Shown piece by piece: positions 1 through 6,935 of a DNA stretch of 15,896 bases. Source of the stretch: Halobacteriales archaeon SW_9_67_24 (GTDB lineage Archaea > Halobacteriota > Halobacteria > Halobacteriales > Halococcaceae); contig PXSV01000128.1 of assembly GCA_003022685.1 (NCBI GenBank), positions 10,608-26,503 on the forward strand. Reading direction: 5' to 3'. The position numbers and the translations under genes were made by a program. The stretch's first letter is position 1; every line of letters starts with the position of its first letter. The notes below the pieces were generated by a model. That model did not search any database. It saw only the letters and a list, made by a program, of their open reading frames with translations, and was not told the origin of the DNA.

Positions 1-147
1 GGCGGAGTGACCGGCGGGGACGAAGCCTCGAATCGGAACCGCGAGCCATCGGGCAACTCGCGTCACAGTAACCATCCACCGTTTTTCAGTGATCGATAGC
101 AGCCGCTTCGAGCGAGCAACTCCGCTCGTACTCGGGAGAGGGCGATG
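1..147. other. Left edge, no gene recognised
   Basis: No confident gene is visible here. One plus-strand frame is open from base 3 to a TAA at 69-71 and is followed by a short T-run at 81-86 (gtttttc), so it could be the last 22 codons of a gene that starts outside the window. Its residues are Arg/Ser-rich and not typically acidic, so I do not call it. A longer minus-strand open frame across the area is antisense to the ferritin-like gene and has the look of a shadow frame. Confidence 0.4.
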
Positions 148-148
148 G

Positions 149-157
149 GTACAAACC
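149..157 (+). promoter_or_regulatory. TATA-like box of the ferritin-like gene
   Basis: The sequence gtacaaacc is centred about 27 nt before the ATG at 180. That is the spacing expected for archaeal box A when transcription starts at or next to the start codon (leaderless mRNA). No Shine-Dalgarno sequence lies in between. Confidence 0.45.
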
Positions 158-179
158 GCCCGCGCGTCTGCGAGCACAC

Positions 180-809
180 ATGGACCCGAGTCAGTTCGTC
201 GATAGCGTTCGCGAGGAGAACCGAACCGCGCTCTCGCGGCTCGGCTCCTCGAAGTCGCTGTACGCCGACACCGAGGGCGCGATGGAGTCCGCACCGGTGC
301 TCCGCGCGGCCGCCGACAGCGAGTTCCACGCCCGCGAGACGTTCGAGGAGTGGGCCGAAAGCGAGGGCAACGACGCCGCCCAGGAAGCGTTCGCCACCAC
401 TGCCGACGAGGAGGGCGAACACTACGGCCAGGTCACCCAGCGTCTCGACGGCGATCACAAGCCGGGAGAGACACCGGCCATCCACGAGTATCTCCGCTCG
501 ATCGACGACACCGCCGGCCGCGCGGGCGCGTTCGTCGGTCGCACCATCGCGGCCGAGAAGTCCAAAGAACAGCTGGTGGGATTCTTCGTCGGCCAAGCCG
601 ACACGGGCGGCGCACAGCTCTTCCGCGACCTCGGCGACGACGTCGACGCCCAGCTCGAACGCGGCCAGGAGCTCCTCGGCGAGGTCTGCGAGACCGACGA
701 CGAGTGGGCGCGCGCCGAGGAAACTGCCGGCGACGCAATCCAGACCGCCTATGACGAGTACACCGAACGGCTAGAATCGATGGGCGTGAACCCGAAGCCC
801 GTTTGTTAA
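180..809 (+). CDS. Rubrerythrin/ferritin-like haloarchaeal protein
   Basis: A 209-residue, very acidic, almost wholly alpha-helical protein. The N-terminal half holds Glu/His-containing helices, with an EFHARETFEEW segment near residue 50 and an EEGEHYGQV segment near residue 77. These resemble the E...ExxH metal-ligand helices of rubrerythrin/ferritin-like four-helix bundles. No CxxC rubredoxin domain is present, and the only cysteines are near the C-terminus. From memory, close relatives are common in haloarchaea and are often labelled 'rubrerythrin family' or, with little support, 'transcription antitermination protein'. The start is chosen because the ATG sits 27 nt after a TATA-like box and begins the conserved N-terminus. 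The gene stands alone and faces a convergent acetyltransferase. Metal binding and any peroxide or iron role are inference; no direct evidence for a substrate. Confidence 0.8.
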   Translation: MDPSQFVDSVREENRTALSRLGSSKSLYADTEGAMESAPVLRAAADSEFHARETFEEWAESEGNDAAQEAFATTADEEGEHYGQVTQRLDGDHKPGETPAIHEYLRSIDDTAGRAGAFVGRTIAAEKSKEQLVGFFVGQADTGGAQLFRDLGDDVDAQLERGQELLGEVCETDDEWARAEETAGDAIQTAYDEYTERLESMGVNPKPVC

Positions 810-859
810 AGAACCACCACCTTTTGCTGTCGCCCGAACATCGAAGATTTTCGGGATGA

Positions 860-880
860 CGAGACGCCGAAGGCGTCTCG
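860..880. repeat. Perfect 9-bp inverted repeat with GAA loop
   Basis: Arms 860-868 and 872-880 are perfectly complementary and enclose a GAA loop. The hairpin lies in the convergent gap between the ferritin-like gene and the acetyltransferase and may help end transcription. It shares arm length and loop with the hairpin at 938-958, although the arm sequences differ. Confidence 0.8.
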
Positions 881-914
881 AACCACGCTCACTCGCTCGC
901 TGGCAAAATCTGGA

Positions 915-1430
915 TCAAAAGCCAACGTCGCCCCCTCCGGAAGAGCGAAGCTCTTCCGTGCTCTCGCTCGCTCCGCTCGGGAGAACTCCGGGGCTCCTCG
1001 GCCCGCGCTCCCTACGGTCGCTCGCGGTGAAACTGCTAGCGCTCTCCGCAACCGCCAGCCGCATCCGCAGTTGCTCCGCAACCGCACAGCACCGCCGAAG
1101 CCCTCGCTCCCGGAAGCCGGCGGCCGCCGCGGCGCGCTGGAGCTCCGACCGGGACTCCTCGACCAGCACCTCGGCGGTCATTCCCTCGCTGCGTGCGAAG
1201 CGTGCCGGCTCATCGAGCAGTCGTGCCGTCGCCTCGGTCGTCCCGTCGAACTGGGTGACGTGGACGGTGTCCCGGCGGGCGTCGAAGCTGACGAATCCGA
1301 CGATCTCGCCGGCGTCGTCGGCGACCCGCACCGTGCGATCGTGGACGAGGTTCCGCATCGTGTCGGTCGGCGCGTCCGCCAGCGTGGCGAGTCGTCCGGC
1401 GTCGGCCTCGACGGCCTCGCGCACCTCCAT
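915..1430 (-). CDS. GNAT-family N-acetyltransferase with odd C-terminal tail
   Basis: A 171-residue protein. Residues 1 to about 112 follow the GNAT fold: an N-terminal beta-strand/helix (MEVREAVEADAGRLATL), a strand with DDAGEIVGFVSF, a helix near residues 63-80, and a late AGFRERG segment where many GNAT proteins have 'xGFxxxG'. The acetyl-CoA pyrophosphate loop (R/Q-x-x-G-x-G/A) is poorly preserved. The acceptor substrate is unknown. The ATG at 1430 is preferred over an in-frame GTG/ATG further out because the GNAT domain begins directly there. After about residue 112 the frame reads through a low-complexity Arg/Ser-rich tail encoded by hairpins and short repeats (915-1090), which does not look like protein-selected sequence. 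The original stop was probably lost or replaced. It diverges from aspartate kinase across a 164-bp gap. Confidence 0.65.
   Translation of the reverse strand: MEVREAVEADAGRLATLADAPTDTMRNLVHDRTVRVADDAGEIVGFVSFDARRDTVHVTQFDGTTEATARLLDEPARFARSEGMTAEVLVEESRSELQRAAAAAGFRERGLRRCCAVAEQLRMRLAVAESASSFTASDRRERGPRSPGVLPSGASESTEELRSSGGGDVGF
938..958. repeat. Second 9-bp inverted repeat with GAA loop
   Basis: Arms 938-946 and 950-958 are perfectly complementary around a GAA loop. It lies inside the 3' tail of the acetyltransferase reading frame. It has the same architecture as the hairpin at 860-880 but different arm sequence, so the shape is shared and not the sequence. Confidence 0.8.
1044..1085. repeat. 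12-bp direct repeat in the GNAT tail
   Basis: The 12-mer ctccgcaaccgc occurs at 1044-1055 and again at 1074-1085, 30 bp apart (period divisible by three). In the acetyltransferase frame it encodes the repeated AVAE. It marks the point where the recognisable GNAT domain gives way to repetitive sequence. Confidence 0.7.
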
Positions 1431-1594
1431 GCACTCTCGTGGGGCGCGGAGACGTAAACCTCGCTCGCCCACGATCACCCCGCGATGGTGTCGAGACGGG
1501 CCGATGGGATGGAAGCAGTTATCCCCGGCCGGGACCACCCGCCGGTCATGTGCCGATCTCGCACGAAACCGACTTGCAACCGCGGGGACCGCCG

Positions 1595-2785
1595 ATGCGC
1601 GTCGTAGCGAAGTTCGGCGGGACGAGCCTCGGCAGCGGCGACCGGGTGAATCGGGCGGCCGACTCGGTTGCCGCCGCGGTCGAGGCCGGCCACGGGATCG
1701 CGGTCGTGGTCAGCGCGATGGGCTCCACGACCGACTTCCTCCTCCGGGAGATCCAGTTCGACGCCAAGGACGGCGACCGCGCCGAGATCGTGAGCATGGG
1801 CGAGCGCACCTCCGCACGGATGGTGAAGGCCGCCCTCGCCGCCCGCGGGGTCGACGCGGTCTTTCTCGAACCGGGCAGCGACGACTGGCCAGTGGTCACC
1901 GACGCGCGCGGCGAGGTCGACGTCGAGGAGACCACCCGTCGCGCCCGGGCGCTCGCCGACCAGCTGGGCGATGTCGTCCCGGTCGTCGCGGGCTTCATCG
2001 CGGAGGATCGTGCCGGTGCGGTCACCACCCTCGGCCGCGGCGGCAGCGACACCACCGCGGTGATGCTCGGCAACTACATGGACGCCGACGAGGTCGTGAT
2101 CGTCACCGACGTCGAGGGCGTGATGACCGGCGATCCCCGGGTCGTCGAGGGGGCCAGAAACGTCGGGAAGATCAGCGTCGACGAGCTCCGGAACCTCTCC
2201 TTTCGCGGTGCGGAGGTGATCGCACCGAGCGCGCTCAACTACAAGGACGCGAACCTCGACGTCCGGGTGGTCCACTACCAGCACGGCGACCTCCTCCAGG
2301 GCGGGACGAGCATCGAGGGCACCTTCGAGACCCTGATCGACCTCCAGGAGATGCCCCTCGCGTGCCTCACGGTGGCGGGTCGGGCGATCCGGAACCAGCC
2401 GGGCATCATGACCGGGCTCTCGGGCGCGCTCGCGGAGGCCGACATCAACATCGACGCGGTGGCGAGCGGGCTCGACTCGATCACGTTTTACGTCTACGCC
2501 GACGACGCCGCCGCCGCCGAGACCGTCCTCCACGAGACCGTGATCGAGGAGGGCGCACTGTCGAGCGTCACCGTCAACGAGGAGAGCGCCGCCATCCGAG
2601 TCACCGGCGGCGATCTGCCGACCCAGAGCGGCGTCGTCAACGAGGTGACCGACGCGCTCGCCGAGCAACACATCGCCCTCCACGACGTCATCACGAGCGC
2701 GACCTCGGTCGCGGTGTTCGTCGACTGGGACGACCGCGAGGAGGCGCTGTCAGTTGTCCAGGAGACCTTCAGCGCCCCTTCCTGA
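1595..2785 (+). CDS. lysC: Aspartate kinase with two ACT domains
   Basis: Phosphorylates L-aspartate with ATP to 4-phospho-aspartate, the first step toward threonine, methionine and, where made, lysine by the diaminopimelate route; cytoplasmic. The 396-residue protein opens with the amino-acid-kinase signature KFGGTSLGS at residues 6-14. It has the GRGGSDTTA nucleotide-binding stretch near residue 150 and an FRGAEVIAPSAL stretch near 205. Two C-terminal ACT regulatory domains follow, one around NQPGIMTGLSGALAEADINI and one around SGVVNEVTDALAEQHIAL, which suggests feedback control by an end-product amino acid. The ATG at 1595 is chosen over an upstream in-frame ATG (1439) because the conserved N-terminus starts here. 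A possible TATA box (agttatc) lies near 1514-1520. The last 17 bp overlap the convergent phosphoesterase gene. Length and motifs are typical; nothing is missing. Confidence 0.95.
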   Translation: MRVVAKFGGTSLGSGDRVNRAADSVAAAVEAGHGIAVVVSAMGSTTDFLLREIQFDAKDGDRAEIVSMGERTSARMVKAALAARGVDAVFLEPGSDDWPVVTDARGEVDVEETTRRARALADQLGDVVPVVAGFIAEDRAGAVTTLGRGGSDTTAVMLGNYMDADEVVIVTDVEGVMTGDPRVVEGARNVGKISVDELRNLSFRGAEVIAPSALNYKDANLDVRVVHYQHGDLLQGGTSIEGTFETLIDLQEMPLACLTVAGRAIRNQPGIMTGLSGALAEADINIDAVASGLDSITFYVYADDAAAAETVLHETVIEEGALSSVTVNEESAAIRVTGGDLPTQSGVVNEVTDALAEQHIALHDVITSATSVAVFVDWDDREEALSVVQETFSAPS

Positions 2786-3428
2786 GTCGCGTCCCGATCT
2801 CCTCCGGCAGCCCCGCCTCGTCCACTGCGCGCTCGACTCGCTGGATCTCGTAGCCCACCCGGCGTTCTTCGACTTCCATCGCGTCGAGATCGAGCAGTGC
2901 GTAGGCCGCTCGCGGGTCGCCGTCGCGGGGCTGGCCGACGCTGCCCGGGTTCATCACGATCCCTTCGTCGTAGGTCTCGTGGTATTGGACGTGGGTGTGG
3001 CCCAACACGAGCGCGTCCTCCTCGTCGAGCAGCTCCGGCCCGAACAGGTCGGGATACGTGTAGCGGTCGGGGTCGTCGGGATGGCCGTGGACGATCTTCA
3101 CCTGTGCATCGAACGCGGTGCGCTCGTCGGGCAGCGAGCCGAGCCAGTCGATCTGCTCGTCGTCGAGTTCCTCGCACGTGTACTCGACGCCCGCGCCGGC
3201 CATGCTGTTGAACGCGAACGCGGTCCCGCTCGCCACCGCGCGGTCGTGGTTGCCCATCACGGTCGGCACTCCCCGCTCGCGTACCCGATCGACGCACTCG
3301 CCCGGCCACGGGTTGTATCCCACGACGTCACCGGCACAGACCACCCTATCGACCGATGGCATGTCCTCGACCACCGCGTCGAGCGCGACCCGGTTCGCGT
3401 GAATATCGGAGATGACGCCGACCTGCAT
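2769..3428 (-). CDS. Metallophosphoesterase (YfcE-like)
   Basis: A 219-residue calcineurin-like phosphoesterase. All five metal-binding blocks can be read in order: SDIHAN (Asp8, His10), GDVVGYNPWP, GNHD, HGHPDD and GHTHVQ. These ligands hold a dinuclear metal centre that hydrolyses phosphomono- or phosphodiesters; the physiological substrate is unknown. The late NPGSVGQPRDGDPRA stretch is typical of the small archaeal/bacterial YfcE/MJ0936-type enzymes, and the length fits. The ATG at 3428 starts the beta-strand leading into the first motif. It lies 25 bp downstream of the purO stop on the same strand, so it is probably co-transcribed with purO. Its 3' end overlaps the aspartate kinase gene by 17 bp in convergent orientation. 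Confidence 0.92.
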   Translation of the reverse strand: MQVGVISDIHANRVALDAVVEDMPSVDRVVCAGDVVGYNPWPGECVDRVRERGVPTVMGNHDRAVASGTAFAFNSMAGAGVEYTCEELDDEQIDWLGSLPDERTAFDAQVKIVHGHPDDPDRYTYPDLFGPELLDEEDALVLGHTHVQYHETYDEGIVMNPGSVGQPRDGDPRAAYALLDLDAMEVEERRVGYEIQRVERAVDEAGLPEEIGTRLRKGR

Positions 3429-3453
3429 GGCTCGACTTGGGTCCCCACTGACT

Positions 3454-4092
3454 TCAATCGCCGTTCCGGATGGCCGTCTCGAACCCCCCATTCGTCCGCG
3501 CGACGCCGGCCGCACAGACCTCGTGCTCGAAGTCGAAATCGTACACTGCCCGTGCCGCCGCCGTGGCACTTTCGGGGTCGAAATCCACCGGCTCCGGCCG
3601 ATCCTTCTCGTAGGTCGCCACCAGAATCGGCTCGGTGACTGCCTCGACGGTGATCCCGTCCCGGCGGACGATGCCGATATAGCTCGCCTCCTCGGCCGCC
3701 CCGGTGGACGATCGGTCATCCGTCCCGTTGGACGACCGGTTGTCCGTCCCCCCACGGCCGACGATACCGGCGATCCGTGGGGTGTCGTAGTCGTCCTTCT
3801 CGAAATCGAGCGCGAGCAGCGCAAGACAGAGCGCGTCGCGCGGCGGGTAGCCCCGAGCGAGCTTCTCGGCGATCGGATCGACGTGCGAGCCGTTGCCGAC
3901 GACGGCCCCGCGGTCGGTGGGGCGGACGCAGTTGTACGAGACGTAGGGGTTGTCGGTTTCGTCGGCTTCGGCGGTCGGGACCACGGTGAGCGTGCCGTCG
4001 TGATCGACGATCTGTCGGTTGGGGAACGACCGCGAGGAAACCCGGTACGCGCCGACCTCCGGACCGATCACGACGAACCGTCCGACGTACAT
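3454..4092 (-). CDS. purO: Archaeal IMP cyclohydrolase PurO
   Basis: Catalyses closure of FAICAR to IMP, the last step of purine synthesis, in archaea that lack the bacterial bifunctional PurH. The 212-residue protein begins with the characteristic MYVGRFVVIGP, followed by AYRVSSRSFPNR, NPYVSYNCVRP, GNGSHVDPIAEKL and GYPPRDALCLALLALDFEKDDYDTPRIAGIV, then YIGIVRRDGI and a C-terminal YDFDFEHEVCAAGVA. The ATG at 4092 is preferred over a much longer upstream extension that would run through the tRNA gene. A TATA-like box lies about 28 nt before it, so the mRNA is probably leaderless. Between the IAGIV and YIGIV strands is a Ser/Thr/Asn/Asp-rich insert made of two 8-residue repeats (3706-3753), which I read as a loop expansion. 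It leads a two-gene unit with the phosphoesterase. Confidence 0.93.
   Translation of the reverse strand: MYVGRFVVIGPEVGAYRVSSRSFPNRQIVDHDGTLTVVPTAEADETDNPYVSYNCVRPTDRGAVVGNGSHVDPIAEKLARGYPPRDALCLALLALDFEKDDYDTPRIAGIVGRGGTDNRSSNGTDDRSSTGAAEEASYIGIVRRDGITVEAVTEPILVATYEKDRPEPVDFDPESATAAARAVYDFDFEHEVCAAGVARTNGGFETAIRNGD
3706..3753. repeat. Tandem 24-bp repeat inside purO
   Basis: Two adjacent 24-bp units (3706-3729 and 3730-3753) match at 18 of the first 21 positions. In PurO they encode two 8-residue units, GTDNRSSN-like and GTDDRSST-like, in a surface loop between two core strands. The period is divisible by three, so the frame is kept. Confidence 0.8.
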
Positions 4093-4116
4093 ACGCGCCC
4101 TCCACGTTTCGTCCGG

Positions 4117-4124
4117 AAGTAAAC
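4117..4124 (-). promoter_or_regulatory. TATA-like box of purO
   Basis: On the minus strand this reads gtttactt, centred about 28 nt before the purO ATG at 4092, which fits a leaderless transcript. Confidence 0.45.
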
Positions 4125-4193
4125 ACCGATCCGATGAGTCCGCTAGGGTGGCGGAGTTCCCGATCCGATCTCGGCGCGAGGTTTCCAACAAGG

Positions 4194-4200
4194 ATAAGTA
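4194..4200 (+). promoter_or_regulatory. TATA-like box of the tRNA-Gln gene
   Basis: The sequence ataagta is centred about 28 nt before the first base of the mature tRNA, so transcription would begin almost at the mature 5' end. Confidence 0.5.
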
Positions 4201-4224
4201 GCAACTTCCACTACGGACTGTCGA

Positions 4225-4297
4225 AGTCCTGTGGTGTAGCGGCCAATCATGTGAGCTTCTGGGGCTCACGACGGAGGTTCGAATCCTCCCAGGACTA
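4225..4297 (+). tRNA. tRNA-Gln, anticodon CTG
   Basis: A full cloverleaf can be drawn. The acceptor arms agtcctg (4225-4231) and caggact (4290-4296) pair over 7 bp with A at 4297 as discriminator. The anticodon stem is tgagc/gctca (4252-4256, 4264-4268) and the loop ttctggg has the anticodon CTG at 4259-4261, with T33 before it. The T arm is ggagg/cctcc with loop ttcgaat. The D stem contains a G-U and a T-T pair. CCA is not encoded and no intron is present. It decodes CAG, the main Gln codon in high-GC haloarchaea. Confidence 0.97.
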
Positions 4298-4321
4298 TGC
4301 TTTCTCCGACGCCGACGCTTC

Positions 4322-5732
4322 TCAGCTCTCGAACTCCTCGAAGTACCGACCGTGGAAACCGAATGGGATCGAATGCGGAACGATCGCGCGAGCGCGCTCC
4401 TCGAACGACCGACCGTCGAGCGCGAGTAGCGCCGACTGCTCGGCATTGATGTCGAGCAGTATCGAGAGCACGAGGCCGTCATCCTCGCTGGCAGTGTCGG
4501 GAGCCGGCACGAACGTTGGCTCGCCGGCGTAGACACCTCGTTCGGCCCACGTCTGGACATCGCCCGCCTCCGTGTCGACTTTCACGAGTTCGTTCGCGTT
4601 CCGGTCCGCGTCCGTGTCGCCCTGGCCGTAGACGTACCGATGTGGTTCCATCGCGGTCGCCACCGCCGGCGAGACCTGGGGGAACTCGATGCCCACGTCG
4701 GCCAGCGTCCGGCCGGTGACTCGCCCGCCGTCGAGCGGGAGGCAGTACCGCCGAAGTTCGCCGGTCGAGGCGTCCGGGGTCGACGAGCCGATGTCATCCA
4801 GATACAGACCGTCGAGCACGTCCGCGTCGTCGTACGCCACGAGATCGACGACGATCTCGTTCCCGCCGTCTGAGTCGCCCTCCGCTCCGGCTTCGGTGCG
4901 TTCGCGCTCGAAGGCGTTGGCGTGGTGGAAGGTGAAGAAGGCTGGAACGCGGGGTTCGGCGACGACCGCGCCGGTCGTGCGGTCGAGCACGATGAATCGC
5001 GTCCCGCTCTCGGGATGCCACTCGTAGGCGTCGACGAAGCTCCGATCGGGGTGGAGAAAGCGCAGCGGGTTCGCGGTGAAGGGGTTCTCGGTCAGCACTG
5101 CATAGCGCTCGGTCAGCGCGAAACTGTGCATGTACGCCGGCTCGTCGACCGGAACCGTGCCGACGACCTCCCGTTCGGTGCCGCCGTCGGGGATCCGGTA
5201 GATCTCGTACTGGTGGTCGAGACCGAACCGCTCGCCGTAGCCGACGTGCTCGCCGCGCGAGGCGTCGTGGAGGGGGTGGGCGGTTGTGTGCTGGGCCCCG
5301 GCCTCGTCGTCGTGTTCGAGGATCCCCTCGGTGGCGAGCGTTGCGGGATCGACGGCGACCGCGACCGGACTCTCGGTAATCGCGGCGAGTCGGCCACCCA
5401 GGCGGATGACGTTCGCGTTCGCGTTGTCGGTGGGATCGCCCGCGAGAAGCGTCCGGAGGCGACCGGGTGGATTCGCCCGCGAGCGCGTCGCGGTACGAGC
5501 GCGTCCGGAGGAATCGGTTGGTGTAGCGTACGCCGTCGCCGAACGAGAAGGCGGTGAGCATCGCGAGGCCGTCGAACCAGTGCGCCACGCGCTCGCCGCC
5601 GATCTCGAACGCGCCAGGCCCGTTTCGGACATACTGCCCCGAGAGCCACGCTGGGAACGCCCCCTCGATCGGGAGGTCGTGACCCGCGAGTTCCTCGTCG
5701 AGCGACCGGAATCCGAGATCGAACTCGGGCAC
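4322..5732 (-). pseudogene. Carotenoid oxygenase (RPE65/CCD family), frameshifted
   Basis: Relatives are iron(II) enzymes that cleave carotenoid double bonds with O2 to apocarotenals or retinal. The protein is split over two frames. From the ATG at 5732 one frame gives the N-terminus, including LSGQYVRNGPGAFEI and HWFDGLAMLTAFSF, down to about 5472. From about 5473 another frame carries LRTLLAGDPTDNANA and everything to the stop at 4322. Dropping one base near 5471 joins them. The four iron-ligand histidines are all present downstream: AHP (codon near 5278), MHSF (5126-5128), FHHAN (4922-4927) and GFHG (4352-4354). The linker at the joint is also shorter than I recall in relatives, so a small deletion is possible. 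A TATA-like box sits 26 nt before the ATG. A single lesion in otherwise well-kept sequence means recent inactivation or a sequence error. The natural substrate is unknown. Confidence 0.85.
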
Positions 5733-5755
5733 GGATCGGATTCGGGTCGGAGGGG

Positions 5756-5762
5756 CATATAC
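5756..5762 (-). promoter_or_regulatory. TATA-like box of the carotenoid oxygenase gene
   Basis: On the minus strand this reads gtatatg, centred about 27 nt before the ATG at 5732, as expected for leaderless transcription. It is one of a divergent promoter pair in a 112-bp gap. Confidence 0.55.
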
Positions 5763-5812
5763 TGTCGCCCGGGGAATCGTTCGGTTTCACGCCATTCGGT
5801 GCGTCGCCGGTG

Positions 5813-5819
5813 TCTATTT
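5813..5819 (+). promoter_or_regulatory. TATA-like box of the nucleoside hydrolase gene
   Basis: The sequence tctattt is centred about 29 nt before the ATG at 5845. It is the plus-strand half of the divergent promoter pair. Confidence 0.45.
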
Positions 5820-5844
5820 CACGTGTTCGTCGGTAAGAGGACAC

Positions 5845-6813
5845 ATGACCGATCGAACGCGCCGCGTCATCGTCGACACCGACACCGCGGGCGACGACAC
5901 CCAGGCACTCCTGCTCGCCGCTGCCTCCGGCCGCCTCGCGATCGAGGGCGTCACGATCTGTGCGGGGAACGTCGACTTCCACTACGAGGTCGAGAACGCG
6001 AAGTACACGCTCGATCTCGCCGGCGTCGCCGACGACGTGACCGTCTACGAGGGGGCCACCGAACCCCTGCTCGCTACCCACGACTACGCCGACTACGTCC
6101 ACGGCGAGGGCGGCCTCGGCGGCGAGCGCTTTCCGGACACCGGGATTCGGTCGGGCGGTCAGTACGCACCCGACTACATCGTCGAGCGTGCCCGCGAGCA
6201 CCCGGGCGAACTGACGCTCGTCTGCATCGCGCCGCTGACGAACGTCGCGCTCGCCCTCCAGCGCGAGCCCGATCTCGGCGACCTCCTCGATGAGGTCTGG
6301 GTGATGGGCGGGAACGCGAACTGCGTCGGGAACGTCACGCCGGCCGCCGAGTACAACTTCTGGGTGGATCCCCACGCGGCGAAGAAGGTCCTCGCCGACC
6401 TCGACGTGACGCTGTTCGACTGGGGCGTCACCGCCCGTGACACCGTTTTCGATGGCGATACGCTCGAGGAGTTCACGGCCATCGACACCGAGTTCGGGAC
6501 CTTTTTCGACGAGATCGCGGCGTCGGTGCGGGCGTTCAACCGCGACTCGTTCGGCAGGGACGAGACCACACAGCCCGACTCCGGGACGATGGCGGCCCTC
6601 ATCGAGCCTTCGCTCGTCGAAGAATCGGGGACGTACCACGTCGAAGTCGACGACCGCGAGGGCCTCACGCGGGGGTACTCGGCGGTCGACGAGCACCGCG
6701 TGACCGACGGCGAGCCGCGCACGACCGTCGTGGAGGCCTTCGATACCGGCCGTTTCGCGGCGATGTTCCGCGCGATGCTCCACGGACGCCCGCCGGAGTC
6801 CGGCCTCGACTGA
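5845..6813 (+). CDS. Inosine/uridine-preferring nucleoside hydrolase
   Basis: Hydrolyses the N-glycosidic bond of ribonucleosides to a free base and ribose, a salvage or catabolic reaction in the cytoplasm. The 322-residue length fits the family. The N-terminal calcium-binding Asp cluster reads DTDTAGDDTQAL at residues 11-22, where most family members have DTDPGxDD, so Pro is replaced by Thr but all Asp residues are kept. Further family blocks are APLTNVALAL, the WVMGGN stretch, EYNFWVDPHAA, and PDSGTMAAL, whose Asp would match the late calcium ligand. Base preference cannot be read from sequence. The ATG at 5845 is supported by the TATA-like box before it. A T-tract follows the stop. It diverges from the broken carotenoid oxygenase; a functional link is not implied. 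Confidence 0.93.
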   Translation: MTDRTRRVIVDTDTAGDDTQALLLAAASGRLAIEGVTICAGNVDFHYEVENAKYTLDLAGVADDVTVYEGATEPLLATHDYADYVHGEGGLGGERFPDTGIRSGGQYAPDYIVERAREHPGELTLVCIAPLTNVALALQREPDLGDLLDEVWVMGGNANCVGNVTPAAEYNFWVDPHAAKKVLADLDVTLFDWGVTARDTVFDGDTLEEFTAIDTEFGTFFDEIAASVRAFNRDSFGRDETTQPDSGTMAALIEPSLVEESGTYHVEVDDREGLTRGYSAVDEHRVTDGEPRTTVVEAFDTGRFAAMFRAMLHGRPPESGLD

Positions 6814-6815
6814 CC

Positions 6816-6820
6816 TTTTT
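6816..6820 (+). terminator. T-tract terminator after the nucleoside hydrolase
   Basis: A run of five T residues starts two bases after the TGA at 6811-6813. Short T-runs directly after the stop are the usual intrinsic termination signal in archaea, and no stem-loop is needed. Confidence 0.45.
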
Positions 6821-6935
6821 AGTTCGTTCCGGTCCCCGAACGGAGGCCAACGAGCGAGTGCGCGCTCCGCGAGGCCGAGTCAGCGGCCGCGGATGCCGGC
6901 GTCGAACTCGTCACTGACGTTCCGGAGGTCGCCTG

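Noticed and set aside
63..596. Long minus-strand open frame opposite the ferritin-like gene
   Set aside because: It is antisense to a well-supported acidic protein; high-GC haloarchaeal codon use commonly leaves such frames open.
860..958. CRISPR array
   Set aside because: The two hairpins share shape but not sequence, and there are no regularly spaced identical repeats with unique spacers.
1475..2683. 402-codon minus-strand open frame opposite aspartate kinase
   Set aside because: It is the antisense mirror of conserved kinase codons, with no recognisable domain or plausible start.
856..2853. 665-codon plus-strand open frame spanning the GNAT and aspartate kinase genes
   Set aside because: Its translation is Arg/Ser/Pro-rich low-complexity sequence, and both genes it crosses have clear conserved motifs in other frames.
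5113..6783. 556-codon minus-strand open frame opposite the nucleoside hydrolase and oxygenase
   Set aside because: It is antisense to two recognised families and its residues follow from the mirrored codon pattern.
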